Shown in pieces: positions 7,701-16,465 of a stretch of DNA of 64,000 nucleotides (position 1 is the stretch's first letter; the number at the start of each line of letters is the position of its first letter). Source of the DNA: Actinomycetota bacterium (GTDB lineage Bacteria; Actinomycetota; Geothermincolia; Geothermincolales; RBG-13-55-18); contig JACIXB010000009.1 of NCBI GenBank assembly GCA_014360685.1, positions 44,661 through 108,660 of the forward strand, read 5' to 3'. The position numbers and the translations under genes were made by a program. The notes beneath the pieces are model-generated. The model did not search any database. It was not told where the DNA came from and saw only the letters and a list, made by a program, of their open reading frames with translations.

Positions 7701-10168
7701 CAAACGTTCCGGTCTCCCCGGTTCATCAGTTCGGTTCCAACGCCGACAGGTCCTATCAACTTCTCTGCCTGTGGGAGAGGCCTGCCGAAAAGGATATCCT
7801 CAGTTATGTGAAGGAATATTGCAGGGAAAGACCCACGATCGTGTTCTTCTTCGGCAGGTTGAGCCAGTTTTCCAGGCAAGAACTGTCCAGAATGACATGG
7901 GAAGAGACAACCCCACCTTTTATCGTGGTCGATGACCTGGTTATTCTTTACCTTTGCACTGTCAGGGGGGATAAGCGCGCAGCATTGTTCAGAAGCACGC
8001 TTCCCCTTATAGGCGTCAATCCTTTTGTCCCGGAGGCAAGGGCTAATGTTCCGCCGGAGATATTTTTCGGAAGGGAAAAGGAAAAGGCTTCCATCATCGA
8101 CCCCCGGGGATCGAGTTTCATATACGGGGGAAGGCAGTTCGGGAAATCCGCGCTTATGAAAAACGTCGTCCGGGATTTCCACGATCCGGAAAGTGGAAGA
8201 ATCGCGATCTATATCGATCTAAAGAGCAGGGGAATAGGACATGACCGTAGCATAAACGAGATATGGGACGTACTGTTCGATGCCTTGAGAAGCAACGACG
8301 TAATCCCACGGGCAGCGACCAAGATCAGCAACAGGGATAAAATCTACGAATATGTCAAAAGATGGCTTTCCGAGGACAGGGAGAGAAGGATACTGTTGAT
8401 GCTCGATGAAGCTGACGAGTTCTTGCGCCAGGACGCGAAAGGAGTGCAAGGCCAAAAGGGCAGCGAGTTCGTCATAGTCAGTGCACTGAAAGGGTGGCAG
8501 GATGAGTTCGAGGGCCGCGTAAAGATAGTATTTGCGGGCTTGCACAGCGTTCAAAGGTTCTGGAGAATCCCGAACCAGCCGCTGGCCCACCTGGGATTCC
8601 CGATCTCCATCGGTCCTTTGAATCCAGGGGACGCTGCCAAGCTTATCAACAGGCCGTTTAAATACGCGGGATTTGAGTTCGAGGATCAGAACGCCGTCAG
8701 AAGGATCCTTTCACACACCAACTATCAACCCCTCCTCATACAGATATACTGCGACAGGCTCTTCAGGCACATGATGAAGAAGAGGAGATCGGACGAAAAG
8801 AGCGACCTCCCTCCTTACGTGATAACCAGCGCGGATGTCGATGCGGTTTACAATGAGCAGGATTTGCGCAGGTTGATAAAAGAGCGGTTTGAGCTGACGC
8901 TGCAGTTGGATCCGTGGTTTGAGTTGTTGTCGTATATTTTCGCGTATAAGCACGTTACCGGTGAACTTGACCATCGTGGTCTTTCCGATGCGGACGTGGA
9001 AATGGAGGCGCGCTATTGGTGGGAAGAGGGGATGAAGGGCGCCGACCCGGATTGGGTTACCGGTCTGCTGGACGAAATGATAGGGTTGGGGTTGCTGGTG
9101 CGGGATGAGGCCAAACGGTATCGGTTGAGAAGCCCCAACGTGGTCCGGCTTCTCGGGAGCCATGAGGATATAGAAAGGGTCCTGCTTTCATTCGCGGACC
9201 GCCATCCGGATTTCGATAGAGGACCCGCGATCAACAGAAGGAGATTGTACGACGATCCGAGCAGAAGAAGCCCGTTGACCCTTTCGCAAGAAGCAAACAT
9301 CCTTGAGGACCGCAACAGTGTGCTCGTTATCGCGGGTTGCGTCGCCAGCGGGATCGACAGGCTTTTCGATGCTCTCAACGAGGTTTCCTTCACTGGGAAC
9401 AAGTCAAGGATAGTCCGGCAGCTTAGCGAGGTCCCGGCCGGAGAAAGGGAGTTTACGAACAGTTTGGATCTTAAAAACAGAAACGCGCGGCCTGGTCTCA
9501 GCATATATTTGATCCCGGGTAGCTATTTGAAAGGGAATCTTGTTGAAGCGGCACTGGATTTTTCGCAAAAGAGGTACGCCAACAAGTTCTTCAAGGTAGC
9601 TTTCTTTTCGGATGACCGGGATTTTATTCGTTGGGTCAGGGATGCGGGAGTAAGGGAGATTGAAAGATTGAAGGAGAAAGGCCTTGAAAACGTTTTTCTC
9701 CGTCCTTGGAATAAAGATATGCTCAGGAACTGGTGTTGGGACCTGGAGCTCAACCTGAATCAGAGCAACATCGAGCAATTGATGGACCTCACCGGAGGTT
9801 TCCCGGTGTTTGTCGAAAGATTTTATGAAGCGCTTTCGGATAGGGAGGGCGCAGTCGATGATGCGTTCGCGGTCATCAAGAGCGAGATGTACGGCTCGAA
9901 CACGGCCATCGCTGCTTTGAAATCGGCATGCGGCTTTTCAAGCCTCTGGCCAAACGCGTTAGGTTGCCTGAACTTACTGGCGGAATATCAAAGCCCTGTG
10001 ACCGAAGAAGAGTTCCGTGAACTGTGCGCTGAGGAATTCGCCGATTTTAAAGAGATATTTTACTGCCTGGATAGCTTGTCCTTGATCGTCAAAGACGATG
10101 AAGGACTGTTCCTTCCGAATCCCGTGGTGCGCCACATCCTGGCCCTGGAAGCCCGTGGAATCTCGTGA
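4709..10168 (+). CDS. giant two-module STAND-like ATPase, defence-associated
   Basis: 1819 residues. Residues 1-220 are largely helical or coiled coil; residues 229-314 are a Glu-rich low-complexity linker; residues 340-1110 are mostly helical and unrecognised. A conserved entry segment ('PPEIFFGREKEK', about 1115) leads into an ATPase with Walker A 'YGGRQFGKSA' (about 1138-1147) and Walker B 'ILLMLDEADEFL' (about 1228-1239). A 'QPLLIQIYC' sensor segment (about 1340) and a winged helix ('RYRLRSPNVVRLLG', about 1475) follow. A second copy then begins: 'VLVIAGCVASGID' (about 1537-1549) sits where a P-loop would be but lacks the GK[ST]. 'LTGGFPVFVERFYEAL' and a second winged helix near the C-terminus complete it. 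The likely role is a sensor or switch ATPase of a defence system. It has its own promoter, an AGGTGA ribosome site at 4699-4704, and lower GC than the metabolic genes. Confidence 0.8.
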   Translation: MEINPSTLSARLIALENLIDKAKESLQNLHEKLGANIDEACRLFKEFTSLMKKVEEDYFSLCRVVREKAQELDIKSPHSFESSLPLPLLKELISAIERKMEKIKGASGAKSNILQVLEKATHINSLQPDEEIEDALENVRKLCGEVRDAVEKLLPDGIGELKKIEESVRNKEHPVSALVWFVDENRPADTDIEEKLFDIVKNEFGFKLAAAAIKGQLKSETPVRDTAQVMEDPEIVEAKEEETQAPQAEEAQAEPKVEAVPGCQESEEARPGNDGGAAQKVLVLEEEETAKRTPVIAEELKREEKPETQRIEIKVSPEKPIEEIAKEILESEDGRAERLLHAVLKTISEGRFALSYWLAKVAEEEGLEIAFPSWIPEVLEILPVFGGYSAEITEFLRDRYKHYNPGILDDEDNEKKQAMSILLFSTAIKPALVAPHIGASGMLRSLRNLPDSMYDLSLAVADCSDRGIVFHPDVISSVVDELQTQMRLKDIAERASGWLKEARDRKNIFQKAGSLWRYWFTPGKLLHGLLTPVAENDGRKAKEVQALIQSIEDEKSFQRIIENTLKEIRKTGKPIRIEAKALRQIKMHANEAVDIASEWLNLLRMEDSGKDQERVGTVRREWQKIKVLLDRALEDIRALDDSRSAWMAAAKKACVLMLEDLVDYLENGSYRPATGLLPLPFLRLPLLRMKGWPEGLPKPLDEDWVPPLSLLLKCLSEPLYGPEEAAARLMERGRFDLLAELVKVHEKVRLGSIVEPRSIQESKRAFRIRLSEEVSRVRQVVEEAVLVDAIDDVARSAFMQVLESLASEGVEDYESAFVRLREIEKKVEESKQRLKGDLEKRLEAIDNKDEEKTRIRNALDQSDFAVASELIEMLEKGETIEEASKLEREDYFEFFKNISKLEAILVDNEGSSHAAQRIADILRSKRQIGSIDLARLTSGNIRDAERLLNSWFFLKKGPGGETIAVLRDILLSAGFDAETIEPARIINKNARTYRLRTANVPVSPVHQFGSNADRSYQLLCLWERPAEKDILSYVKEYCRERPTIVFFFGRLSQFSRQELSRMTWEETTPPFIVVDDLVILYLCTVRGDKRAALFRSTLPLIGVNPFVPEARANVPPEIFFGREKEKASIIDPRGSSFIYGGRQFGKSALMKNVVRDFHDPESGRIAIYIDLKSRGIGHDRSINEIWDVLFDALRSNDVIPRAATKISNRDKIYEYVKRWLSEDRERRILLMLDEADEFLRQDAKGVQGQKGSEFVIVSALKGWQDEFEGRVKIVFAGLHSVQRFWRIPNQPLAHLGFPISIGPLNPGDAAKLINRPFKYAGFEFEDQNAVRRILSHTNYQPLLIQIYCDRLFRHMMKKRRSDEKSDLPPYVITSADVDAVYNEQDLRRLIKERFELTLQLDPWFELLSYIFAYKHVTGELDHRGLSDADVEMEARYWWEEGMKGADPDWVTGLLDEMIGLGLLVRDEAKRYRLRSPNVVRLLGSHEDIERVLLSFADRHPDFDRGPAINRRRLYDDPSRRSPLTLSQEANILEDRNSVLVIAGCVASGIDRLFDALNEVSFTGNKSRIVRQLSEVPAGEREFTNSLDLKNRNARPGLSIYLIPGSYLKGNLVEAALDFSQKRYANKFFKVAFFSDDRDFIRWVRDAGVREIERLKEKGLENVFLRPWNKDMLRNWCWDLELNLNQSNIEQLMDLTGGFPVFVERFYEALSDREGAVDDAFAVIKSEMYGSNTAIAALKSACGFSSLWPNALGCLNLLAEYQSPVTEEEFRELCAEEFADFKEIFYCLDSLSLIVKDDEGLFLPNPVVRHILALEARGIS

Positions 10169-10191
10169 ATGGCATTATGGCCTTCCGGAGA

Positions 10192-10231
10192 TGCCCGATA
10201 TCCATGTGCCGGCATGTTGAAATATCGGGCA
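10192..10231 (+). terminator. hairpin after giant ATPase gene
   Basis: A perfect 10-base inverted repeat TGCCCGATAT (10192-10201) / ATATCGGGCA (10222-10231) flanks a 20-base loop that itself contains CATG/CATG. It lies 24 bases after the stop. There is no T-run, so it is either a weak or Rho-dependent terminator or an mRNA 3' stabiliser. Confidence 0.45.
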
Positions 10232-10394
10232 AGGAACATTGGCGTAAAAAGCTAATGGGCGAAATGCGGCCAAGGGGGGACAGCCCCCAGTGAAAAGGAA
10301 TGCCTCTTTGGCCCTTTTTATCGGGGGAAGGGGACGAGAAGCCGCAGGAAAAGGCTGCAATTCGGGCGGAATGCCGCAAGGGAACATGGACGAG

Positions 10395-10426
10395 AAGGCC
10401 CCGCCGGGGTATCCCTGGCGGGGCCC
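10395..10426 (-). terminator. GC-rich hairpin after CoA-ligase operon
   Basis: The arms GGCCCCGCC (10397-10405) and GGCGGGGCC (10417-10425) form a 9-base GC stem with an 11-base loop. It lies 34 bases beyond the minus-strand CoA-ligase stop and is followed, in that direction, only by a short TTCTC tract. Confidence 0.5.
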
Positions 10427-10459
10427 CGTGGTTATAACCAAGGCCCTGACCCGTGCCCG

Positions 10460-12109
10460 TCAGCCCTCCGCGTACTTTTCCTGCACCAGCCGCCGGAGGA
10501 TCTTGCCCGCGCCGCTCTTGGGGAGGGAGTCCACGAAGACCACCCTCCGCGGATACTTGTAGGCGGACATCTTCTCCCGGCACCAATCTATGAACTCCTC
10601 CTCGGTGACCTTCCCCTTGTACTCGGGCTTCAGCACCACCACCGCCACTGGCTCCTCGCCGCGGTAAGGGTGCCTGCCGCCGATGGTGGTGGCCTCGGCC
10701 ACCGCGGGATGCCTATACAGGAAGTTGTCGATCTCCGCCAGGAACACCGTGTAACCGGAGACCTTGATCATCTCCTTCCGCCGCCCCACTATGGAGACCA
10801 CGCCCTCCTCGCTGACCTTGGCGATGTCTCCCGTCCTCAACCACCCATCCCCGGAAAGCACCTGGGCCGTCTGTTCTGGGGCCTGCCAGTACCCCTTCAT
10901 GACGTAGGGTCCCTTGACCCACAGCTCCCCTTCCTCCTCGAAGCCGAGCTCGCGCTCCTCGTCCTCGGGATCGGTCACCTTGATGTCCAGCCAGTAGAGC
11001 GGACAGCCCACCGTGCCCGGCCTGTGTATGGAATGCGTGTTGCCGATTATGCCCCCCGTGGCCTCGCTCAGCCCGTATCCCTCGTAGATCTTGGTCCCCG
11101 TGACCTCCTCCCACTTGGCGTGGATGTCCAGGGGCACCGGCGCCCCTCCGGATATGACGTAGCGGAGGGAGCTGAAATCGTATTCCGACACGTTGGGCAG
11201 GAAAATCACGGCCATGTTGATGGGAGCGATGGTCACCCACACGGTGGCCTTGTACCTCATGATGGACTCAAGGGTGGCCGCGAGGTCGAACCGCGTGAAG
11301 AGGACGATCTTGCCCCCCGCGGCCAGGGCCGGGTTCATGCATATGTCCAGGCCGGTGATGTGGAAGAGGGGGAGCACGATGATGTGCACGTCCTCGGAGG
11401 AATAACGGTAGATGTGCCGGATGGCAGCCCCGTGCCAAGCCAGGTTGGCGTGGGTGAGCATGGCGCCCTTGGGATACCCCGTGGTCCCCGCCGTGTACTG
11501 GAGCATGGCCAGGTCCTCCAGGCTCACCTCCACTTCCCTCGGTCCCGCCTTGCCATTCTTTACCAGTTCCAAAAAGTCGCGGCTTTGGGGCGGCGGGTTT
11601 TTCTCCGTGCTCATAGTGGGGTGCAGGGGGATGGAGGGCTCCTCGGGCAGGTAGTCCAGGAAGGCGGTGGAGACGAGCTCCCGCACCGGCGAATCACCCC
11701 TTACCTTCTCGAAGGTGGGGTAAAGCGATTCCTCGATGAACAGCACCTTGATCCCCGCGTCCTGCAGCTCGTAGCGCAGCTCGTCCTCCTTGAACATGGG
11801 GCTGCAGGCGACCGCCACCCCGCCCGCCTTGAGTATCCCGTAATAGGCCATCACGAACTGCGGGCAGTTCTCCATGTAGAGGCCCACGCGGTCGCCTTTC
11901 TCCACCCCCATCTCCGCCAGGGAGGCGGCCAGGGCGTCCGAGGCCTCGTCCAGCTCCCGGTAGGTTATCTCCCTTCCGTAGTAGATGATGGCCACCCTGT
12001 CCGGCGCCCTCTCCGCCCAGTATCCCAGGTTATGGAAAATGGGCTTCTCGGGTACCGGGGGGAGGAACGGCTCCTGCTTAGGCCACTTGTCTTCCCATAC
12101 TCTTTCCAT
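10460..12109 (-). CDS. AMP-forming acyl-CoA ligase (long-chain type)
   Basis: 549 residues. It activates a carboxylic acid through an acyl-AMP to its CoA thioester, feeding beta-oxidation. The ANL-superfamily motifs are intact: P-loop 'YTAGTTGYPKG' (about 205-215), 'GYGLSEATGG', 'GWLRTGD' with the hinge 'GRRKEMIKVSGY', and the C-terminal catalytic Lys in 'SGAGKILRR'. I chose the ATG at 12109, 6 bases after AGGGGGA; a GTG at 12124 would add 5 residues without a better ribosome site. It is the last gene of the five-gene minus-strand operon that starts at 17629, about 35 bases after the nitronate monooxygenase-like gene. The substrate cannot be told from sequence; fatty, branched or aromatic acids are all possible. 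Confidence 0.92.
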   Translation of the reverse strand: MERVWEDKWPKQEPFLPPVPEKPIFHNLGYWAERAPDRVAIIYYGREITYRELDEASDALAASLAEMGVEKGDRVGLYMENCPQFVMAYYGILKAGGVAVACSPMFKEDELRYELQDAGIKVLFIEESLYPTFEKVRGDSPVRELVSTAFLDYLPEEPSIPLHPTMSTEKNPPPQSRDFLELVKNGKAGPREVEVSLEDLAMLQYTAGTTGYPKGAMLTHANLAWHGAAIRHIYRYSSEDVHIIVLPLFHITGLDICMNPALAAGGKIVLFTRFDLAATLESIMRYKATVWVTIAPINMAVIFLPNVSEYDFSSLRYVISGGAPVPLDIHAKWEEVTGTKIYEGYGLSEATGGIIGNTHSIHRPGTVGCPLYWLDIKVTDPEDEERELGFEEEGELWVKGPYVMKGYWQAPEQTAQVLSGDGWLRTGDIAKVSEEGVVSIVGRRKEMIKVSGYTVFLAEIDNFLYRHPAVAEATTIGGRHPYRGEEPVAVVVLKPEYKGKVTEEEFIDWCREKMSAYKYPRRVVFVDSLPKSGAGKILRRLVQEKYAEG

Positions 12110-12144
12110 CGCTTCCCCCTTCACTCACTCCAAGAGGCTTTCCT

Positions 12145-13122
12145 TTACCCACGCGCCTCTCCGGTCGAAGCCGGCTGCCCCGCGCCCTCCCGCGCCCGGT
12201 CCAGGCCCGGCAAGCGCGCCACGACGCGGTAGTACTCCTCCACGATCTCCTCCACGATATTCTTGGCCCCCTTTATCTCCCGGGTCTGCGCCACGCTTTG
12301 ACCGGCGCTCCACAGGTCCTTCCACGCCGGCGAATCCGCAGCCAGCGGGCGCTCCACGCCCTGGATGGAGGAGGCTATCCAATTGGCGGGATTACCCGTG
12401 ACGCGGTCGGTGCACACGATGTCCTCGGGTGACGCCTCCAGCACCGCCCGCTTGTAGGCGGGGGAGGCCACCGCCTCGGTTGAGGCTATAAGGCGGGTGC
12501 CCACCACCGCCCCGCACGCTCCCAGCGCCAGGGCCGCCGCCAGCTGGGAGCCGGTGGCCACCCCGCCCGCGGCGATCACCGGCAGGCCCGTCTCCCTGGC
12601 CAGGTAGGGCACCAGGACCATGGTGCTGATATGCCCCCCGTGGCCCCCCGCGCCCGAGCCCACCGCTATCAGGCCGTCCACCCCGGCCTGGGCCGCCGTC
12701 CTCGCCTGGCGGAGGTTGATGACGCAGGCCAGGACGGTGCCGCCCTTGGCGTGCACCTCCTCCACCACCCGGGCGGGGTTGCCCAGCGAGGTGATGATGA
12801 TCTTTACCTCTTGGCGCAGGCAGGCCCGCAGGGATTCCCGCCAGGGAAATTTTTCCGAGAGGTGCAGGTTGGCGCCCACCGGCCTTCGCGTGAGCCGTCG
12901 GACGCGTTCCAGCGCCTCGTCCAAGGATTCCTGGGTGGGATAGTTGGTGGTGGCCAGGCAACCCAGGCCACCCGCCTCGGACACCGCGGCGGCCAACTCC
13001 TCGTAGGTGATCTTGAACATGGGGGCCCCGATGACCGGGTAGTCCACGCCCGCCCTCTCCGTCAGCCAGGTGGGTATGGGAGGGAGGCCGCCCCCCGGTC
13101 CGGCGAGGTTCTGGCCCCCCAA
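12145..13122 (-). CDS. nitronate monooxygenase / enoyl-reductase-like FMN protein
   Basis: 325 residues, a complete TIM-barrel FMN enzyme of the nitronate monooxygenase (2-nitropropane dioxygenase) superfamily. Visible signatures are 'PVIGAPMF' at the N-terminus, 'GSGAGGHGGH' with the family His, and 'VIAAGGVATG' plus 'GACGAVVGTR' for phosphate binding. The family includes true nitronate oxidases, FabK-type reductases and uncharacterised members in acyl-CoA operons, so the reaction is open. The start is a TTG at 13122. It is supported by a strong GAGGAGGG ribosome site inside the end of the upstream ligase gene and by a 2-base gap to that stop. It is cotranscribed with CoA ligases on both sides, which points to acyl-CoA chemistry rather than nitroalkane detoxification. 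Confidence 0.85.
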   Translation of the reverse strand: MGGQNLAGPGGGLPPIPTWLTERAGVDYPVIGAPMFKITYEELAAAVSEAGGLGCLATTNYPTQESLDEALERVRRLTRRPVGANLHLSEKFPWRESLRACLRQEVKIIITSLGNPARVVEEVHAKGGTVLACVINLRQARTAAQAGVDGLIAVGSGAGGHGGHISTMVLVPYLARETGLPVIAAGGVATGSQLAAALALGACGAVVGTRLIASTEAVASPAYKRAVLEASPEDIVCTDRVTGNPANWIASSIQGVERPLAADSPAWKDLWSAGQSVAQTREIKGAKNIVEEIVEEYYRVVARLPGLDRAREGAGQPASTGEARG

Positions 13123-13124
13123 GT

Positions 13125-14840
13125 TCAGCCCTCCTCGGCCTGCCCGCGGATCATCTCCCGGATCTTGGACTTGATGACCTTGTTGAGCGGGTTGCGGGGC
13201 AAACTCTCCACGACGATCAGCTTCTCCGGGTACTTGTACTTGGCGATGTCCTTTTCCGCCAGGAAGGCGTTGATCTCCTCCAGGGTGACCTCCTCACCCT
13301 GGACGGGCACCACCACGACGCACACCCGCTCCCCCAGGCGCTCGTCGGGGTACCCCACCGCCGCCACCTCGGCCACCTTGGGATGCTCCACCACCAGCGT
13401 CTCGATCTCCTCGGGGCTTATGTTCACCCCTCCCCGGATTATCAGGTCCTTGTACCGGCCGTGGAAACGGTAGCGGTCCATGTTCTCTCCCTCGATGGAG
13501 AAGAGGTCACCCGAGCGGTAGTAGCCGTCCTTGTCGAAGGCCTTCTCGGTGAGCTCCGGCTGCCGGTAATAACCGGAGAAGACGGTGGGGCCGGCGAAGC
13601 GCAGCTCCCCCACCACCCCCTTCTCCTCGATGACCTTCTCCGTCTCCGGGTCGACCAGCCTGGTGCGGAAACCCTGCACGGCCTTTGCCTTCCAGGAGAT
13701 GCCCTCCACGCCGAAACGGGGGAAGTACTTCGCCCTCTCGTAGGGGTCCGGGATGTCCTTGGGGCTGCTGTACAGGGCCACGCCCTCGTTGGAGGCGAAG
13801 AAATTCACGATCCCTATCCCGAATTCGTTCTGGAACTTGGCCACCATCCACTCCGAGAGCGGTGCGGAGCCCGAGCCGATGACCTTCAGGTCGCCCTTGT
13901 CCATCTCCGCCCACTGGGGAGATTTGGCCAGGGCGTCCAGGAGGGCGGGAGGGGCCAGCGTGTAATAGACCCGCTCTTTCACCAGCTGCTGCAGGAAGAC
14001 CATCAGGTCAAACGGGTGGTGCAGGACCATCTTGCCCCCGGTTATCACCCAGGGGACGAGCACCGCTCCCAGGCCGGCCATGTTGATGGCCGGGAACAGG
14101 GAGAGGTAAACGCACTCCTCGTCGGGGAGGAAGGACTCCACGGCCGCCCTGGAGATGGCCAGCCAGTGGTTGTGGCTGCGCGGCACCGCCTTGGGATCCG
14201 CCTCGGTACCCGAGGTCCAGCAGATGGTGAAAACCTCGTTGGCGTCGGGACGCCTTTCCTCGAGGCGCTTCCGCTCCTCCCTGGATATGTCCCCACCCTC
14301 CAGCAGGTCCTGGAAACGCAGGGCATCCTCCGCGGCGCCCGCCCCGACCACGATCAACCGCCCCAAACCCGGAAAGTCAGCCTTGAGCTCCCCCGCCATC
14401 TCCAGGTGCGAGAATCCGTGGAACTCGCGCGGGACCACCATCATGGTGGCCTCGGTCAAAGCCAGCGCGTGGCGTATCTCGTGGGTCCTCCACTGCATGG
14501 GCAGGGGACTGGGTACGCCTCCCGCCCTGGCCACGGCGAAGAGGGTTATCACCAGCTCCGCCGTGTTGGGGAGCTGGACGAGGACCACGTCGTCCTTGCC
14601 CAGCCCCAATTCCATGAGGGAGATGGCCAGGCGGTCGATATCCCTGGTTATCTCCCGATAGGTCATGCGGCGCGGCTCGAGTCCGACGAGATCCGCCTTG
14701 TTATAGGGATCCACCAGGGCTTCCATTTCCGGCCTTTGCTCCGCCCTGGCGTAGAGCAGGTCAAGGATGTTCTCCCTCCCCCACCATCCCTTGCCCTCGT
14801 ATTCCTCGATCAGTTCCCGCTGCACCAGGATCACGCTCAT
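13125..14840 (-). CDS. AMP-forming acyl-CoA synthetase (cyclohexanecarboxylate/DHB-ligase type)
   Basis: 571 residues. ANL-superfamily ligase with P-loop-like 'WTSGTEADPKAVPRSH', a hinge 'GRYKDLIIRGGVNISPEEIE' and C-terminal catalytic Lys in 'LPRNPLNKVIKSKI'. The N-terminal 'GKGWWGRENILDLL' and the altered P-loop (TSGTEADPK rather than TSGTTGxPK) resemble ligases for cyclic or aryl acids more than long-chain FadD. The start is the ATG at 14840 behind AGGGGGTG; a GTG at 14843 is a one-codon alternative. It lies 21 bases after the FAD oxidoreductase gene and 2 bases before the next start, so the genes are cotranscribed. Two different ligases in one operon suggest that two acids, or two steps of one pathway, are activated. 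Confidence 0.9.
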   Translation of the reverse strand: MSVILVQRELIEEYEGKGWWGRENILDLLYARAEQRPEMEALVDPYNKADLVGLEPRRMTYREITRDIDRLAISLMELGLGKDDVVLVQLPNTAELVITLFAVARAGGVPSPLPMQWRTHEIRHALALTEATMMVVPREFHGFSHLEMAGELKADFPGLGRLIVVGAGAAEDALRFQDLLEGGDISREERKRLEERRPDANEVFTICWTSGTEADPKAVPRSHNHWLAISRAAVESFLPDEECVYLSLFPAINMAGLGAVLVPWVITGGKMVLHHPFDLMVFLQQLVKERVYYTLAPPALLDALAKSPQWAEMDKGDLKVIGSGSAPLSEWMVAKFQNEFGIGIVNFFASNEGVALYSSPKDIPDPYERAKYFPRFGVEGISWKAKAVQGFRTRLVDPETEKVIEEKGVVGELRFAGPTVFSGYYRQPELTEKAFDKDGYYRSGDLFSIEGENMDRYRFHGRYKDLIIRGGVNISPEEIETLVVEHPKVAEVAAVGYPDERLGERVCVVVVPVQGEEVTLEEINAFLAEKDIAKYKYPEKLIVVESLPRNPLNKVIKSKIREMIRGQAEEG

Positions 14841-14861
14841 CACCCCCTAAACCGACTTGCC

Positions 14862-16415
14862 TCAGCGGTGATATTCCGGCAGCACTTCCTCCGTGTACCG
14901 GCTGCCGCACATGGCGTCCACGCAGAGGAGCGCGGACAGGACCGCCGCGTCCATGCCGCTGCCCCAGGTCTTTTCCCCGTAGCCGTCACCGGAGAAGAAA
15001 AGCCCTTGGACGTAGGGGCACACCACGTCCGGCCTCTTTTCGCCCGGGGGCGGCCAGTCCCCGAATCCCTTGTCCGAACAGGTCCAGATCTCCCATTCCC
15101 GGCACTGGGAAAGGCTGGGAAAAACCTCCTCGAAGAGCTGGACGGACGCGTCGATGACCCGGTCCACCTTCTTTCGGTCATGCAGCTCGCCCTCGGTTAA
15201 GGCTATGGAGAAGGCCAGGGTGTGCTTGTCGGGGGGCGCCAGGGTGGGGGTGAAGCTGGAGGGCATTATGGAGATTATGTCCACGTCTCCTATGTAGCCC
15301 TCCTCCGATTTTATGATGGCCGGGGCCAGGAGCCAGCTCTTGGGGTTTATGCCCGCCTCCTCCAGCACGTTGCGGTTCAGCCCCATGTAGCCGGTGAGCA
15401 TGCCCACGCTGAAGAACCTCTCCTCCACCTTACGCACGAAATCCTCGGGGAAGAGGCTGCGGGAGATGAAATTCCATATCTTCCTCACCGGGACCGTGCA
15501 CACCAGCTGCCGGCAGCGGAAGGTCTCCTCGCCCCCCGGGCCGGCCACCCTGGCGCCCGTGACCTTCCCGTCCTCCACGAGCACCTCCTTCACCTCGTGG
15601 CCAGTGAGGATCTTTCCCCCGCCCTCCTCCACCGTCTCGGCGATGAGCTCGGCGATGCGGATGAAGCCCGGGCGGGGCACGATGCCCGTGGACCCCTGCA
15701 CCAGGTTCATGCCTATCTTCACCGCCGTGGTCATGAACCTGATGAAGTCCCCCGCGGGGATCATGTCCGGCTCTCCCATGACCATGTGGATGGAGGCGAT
15801 GGCGGCCAGGTACTCGTACACCTTGCGGTTGTCGGTCCTGTCCTTCAACCACTTGCCGAAGGAGATGGTGTCCCACTCCTTCAGCTTTTCCTCGCCGGCC
15901 AGGGCCATCTCCCGCAGCAGTTCCTTGGTGATGCGGTTGGATTCCTCGTCCATCCAGCCGTAAGCGCCTCCCCTCTGCACGGGGTAGAGCGCCTTGGAGG
16001 CCGGGTCGATGACCGCGAAGCCCTGGTTTCCCGGAAGGTCTATCTCCTTCCCGATGTAGGAGAGCAGGTGGGCCACCCGGCCCCTGGTGCCCCAGAAGGT
16101 GGCGTGCCCGCCCGCCTCGAAGGTGTAGCCGTCCAGGAGACCCTTTTTCATGATGGTCTCCAGGTCCGGATTCGAGCGGCCCACCCAGGTGTACACGGCG
16201 CGCAGGGCCTTCCTGAAACCCTCCACGTCCAGCTTCTTTCCCTGCAGGAGGAGGTGGTCCCCCTCCCCCGTAAAGGAGAGAAGGCGCCCGCCGATGAAGT
16301 CCTCCTTTTCCAGGACGGCCACCCTCTTGCCCTCTCCCCTGGCCAGAAGAGAAGCCGCCGTCAGGCCGGCCAGGCCCGCCCCCACCACCAGCACGTCGTA
16401 CTCATTTGCTGACAC
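14862..16415 (-). CDS. FAD-dependent phytoene desaturase-like oxidoreductase
   Basis: 517 residues. The N-terminal dinucleotide fold is clear: 'VLVVGAGLAGLTAASLLA' followed by 'VAVLEKEDFIGGRL' (residues 8-45). A substrate domain and a C-terminal FAD-contact segment ('GLFFSGDGYGEKTWGSGMDAA') follow, as in phytoene desaturase / amine oxidase / NAD(P)-FAD oxidoreductase relatives. The start is a GTG at 16415, preceded by GGAGGAAGGG; no in-frame ATG exists near the fold. Its place between an acyl-CoA dehydrogenase and a CoA ligase suggests redox work on a lipid-like or alicyclic substrate. The exact reaction is not recognisable. Carotenoid desaturation is less likely because no phytoene synthase is nearby. 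Confidence 0.82.
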   Translation of the reverse strand: MSANEYDVLVVGAGLAGLTAASLLARGEGKRVAVLEKEDFIGGRLLSFTGEGDHLLLQGKKLDVEGFRKALRAVYTWVGRSNPDLETIMKKGLLDGYTFEAGGHATFWGTRGRVAHLLSYIGKEIDLPGNQGFAVIDPASKALYPVQRGGAYGWMDEESNRITKELLREMALAGEEKLKEWDTISFGKWLKDRTDNRKVYEYLAAIASIHMVMGEPDMIPAGDFIRFMTTAVKIGMNLVQGSTGIVPRPGFIRIAELIAETVEEGGGKILTGHEVKEVLVEDGKVTGARVAGPGGEETFRCRQLVCTVPVRKIWNFISRSLFPEDFVRKVEERFFSVGMLTGYMGLNRNVLEEAGINPKSWLLAPAIIKSEEGYIGDVDIISIMPSSFTPTLAPPDKHTLAFSIALTEGELHDRKKVDRVIDASVQLFEEVFPSLSQCREWEIWTCSDKGFGDWPPPGEKRPDVVCPYVQGLFFSGDGYGEKTWGSGMDAAVLSALLCVDAMCGSRYTEEVLPEYHR

Positions 16416-16465
16416 TTCAGACCCTTCCTCCCTTGCTCGAGCTCTTCAAGGCCGCCATCTATCTT

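Larger units (their letters stand above)
10169..10459. other. intergenic region between converging genes, two hairpins
   Basis: No gene is visible between the converging ATPase and CoA-ligase genes. Two inverted repeats, listed separately, probably end transcription from the two sides. Confidence 0.6.
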
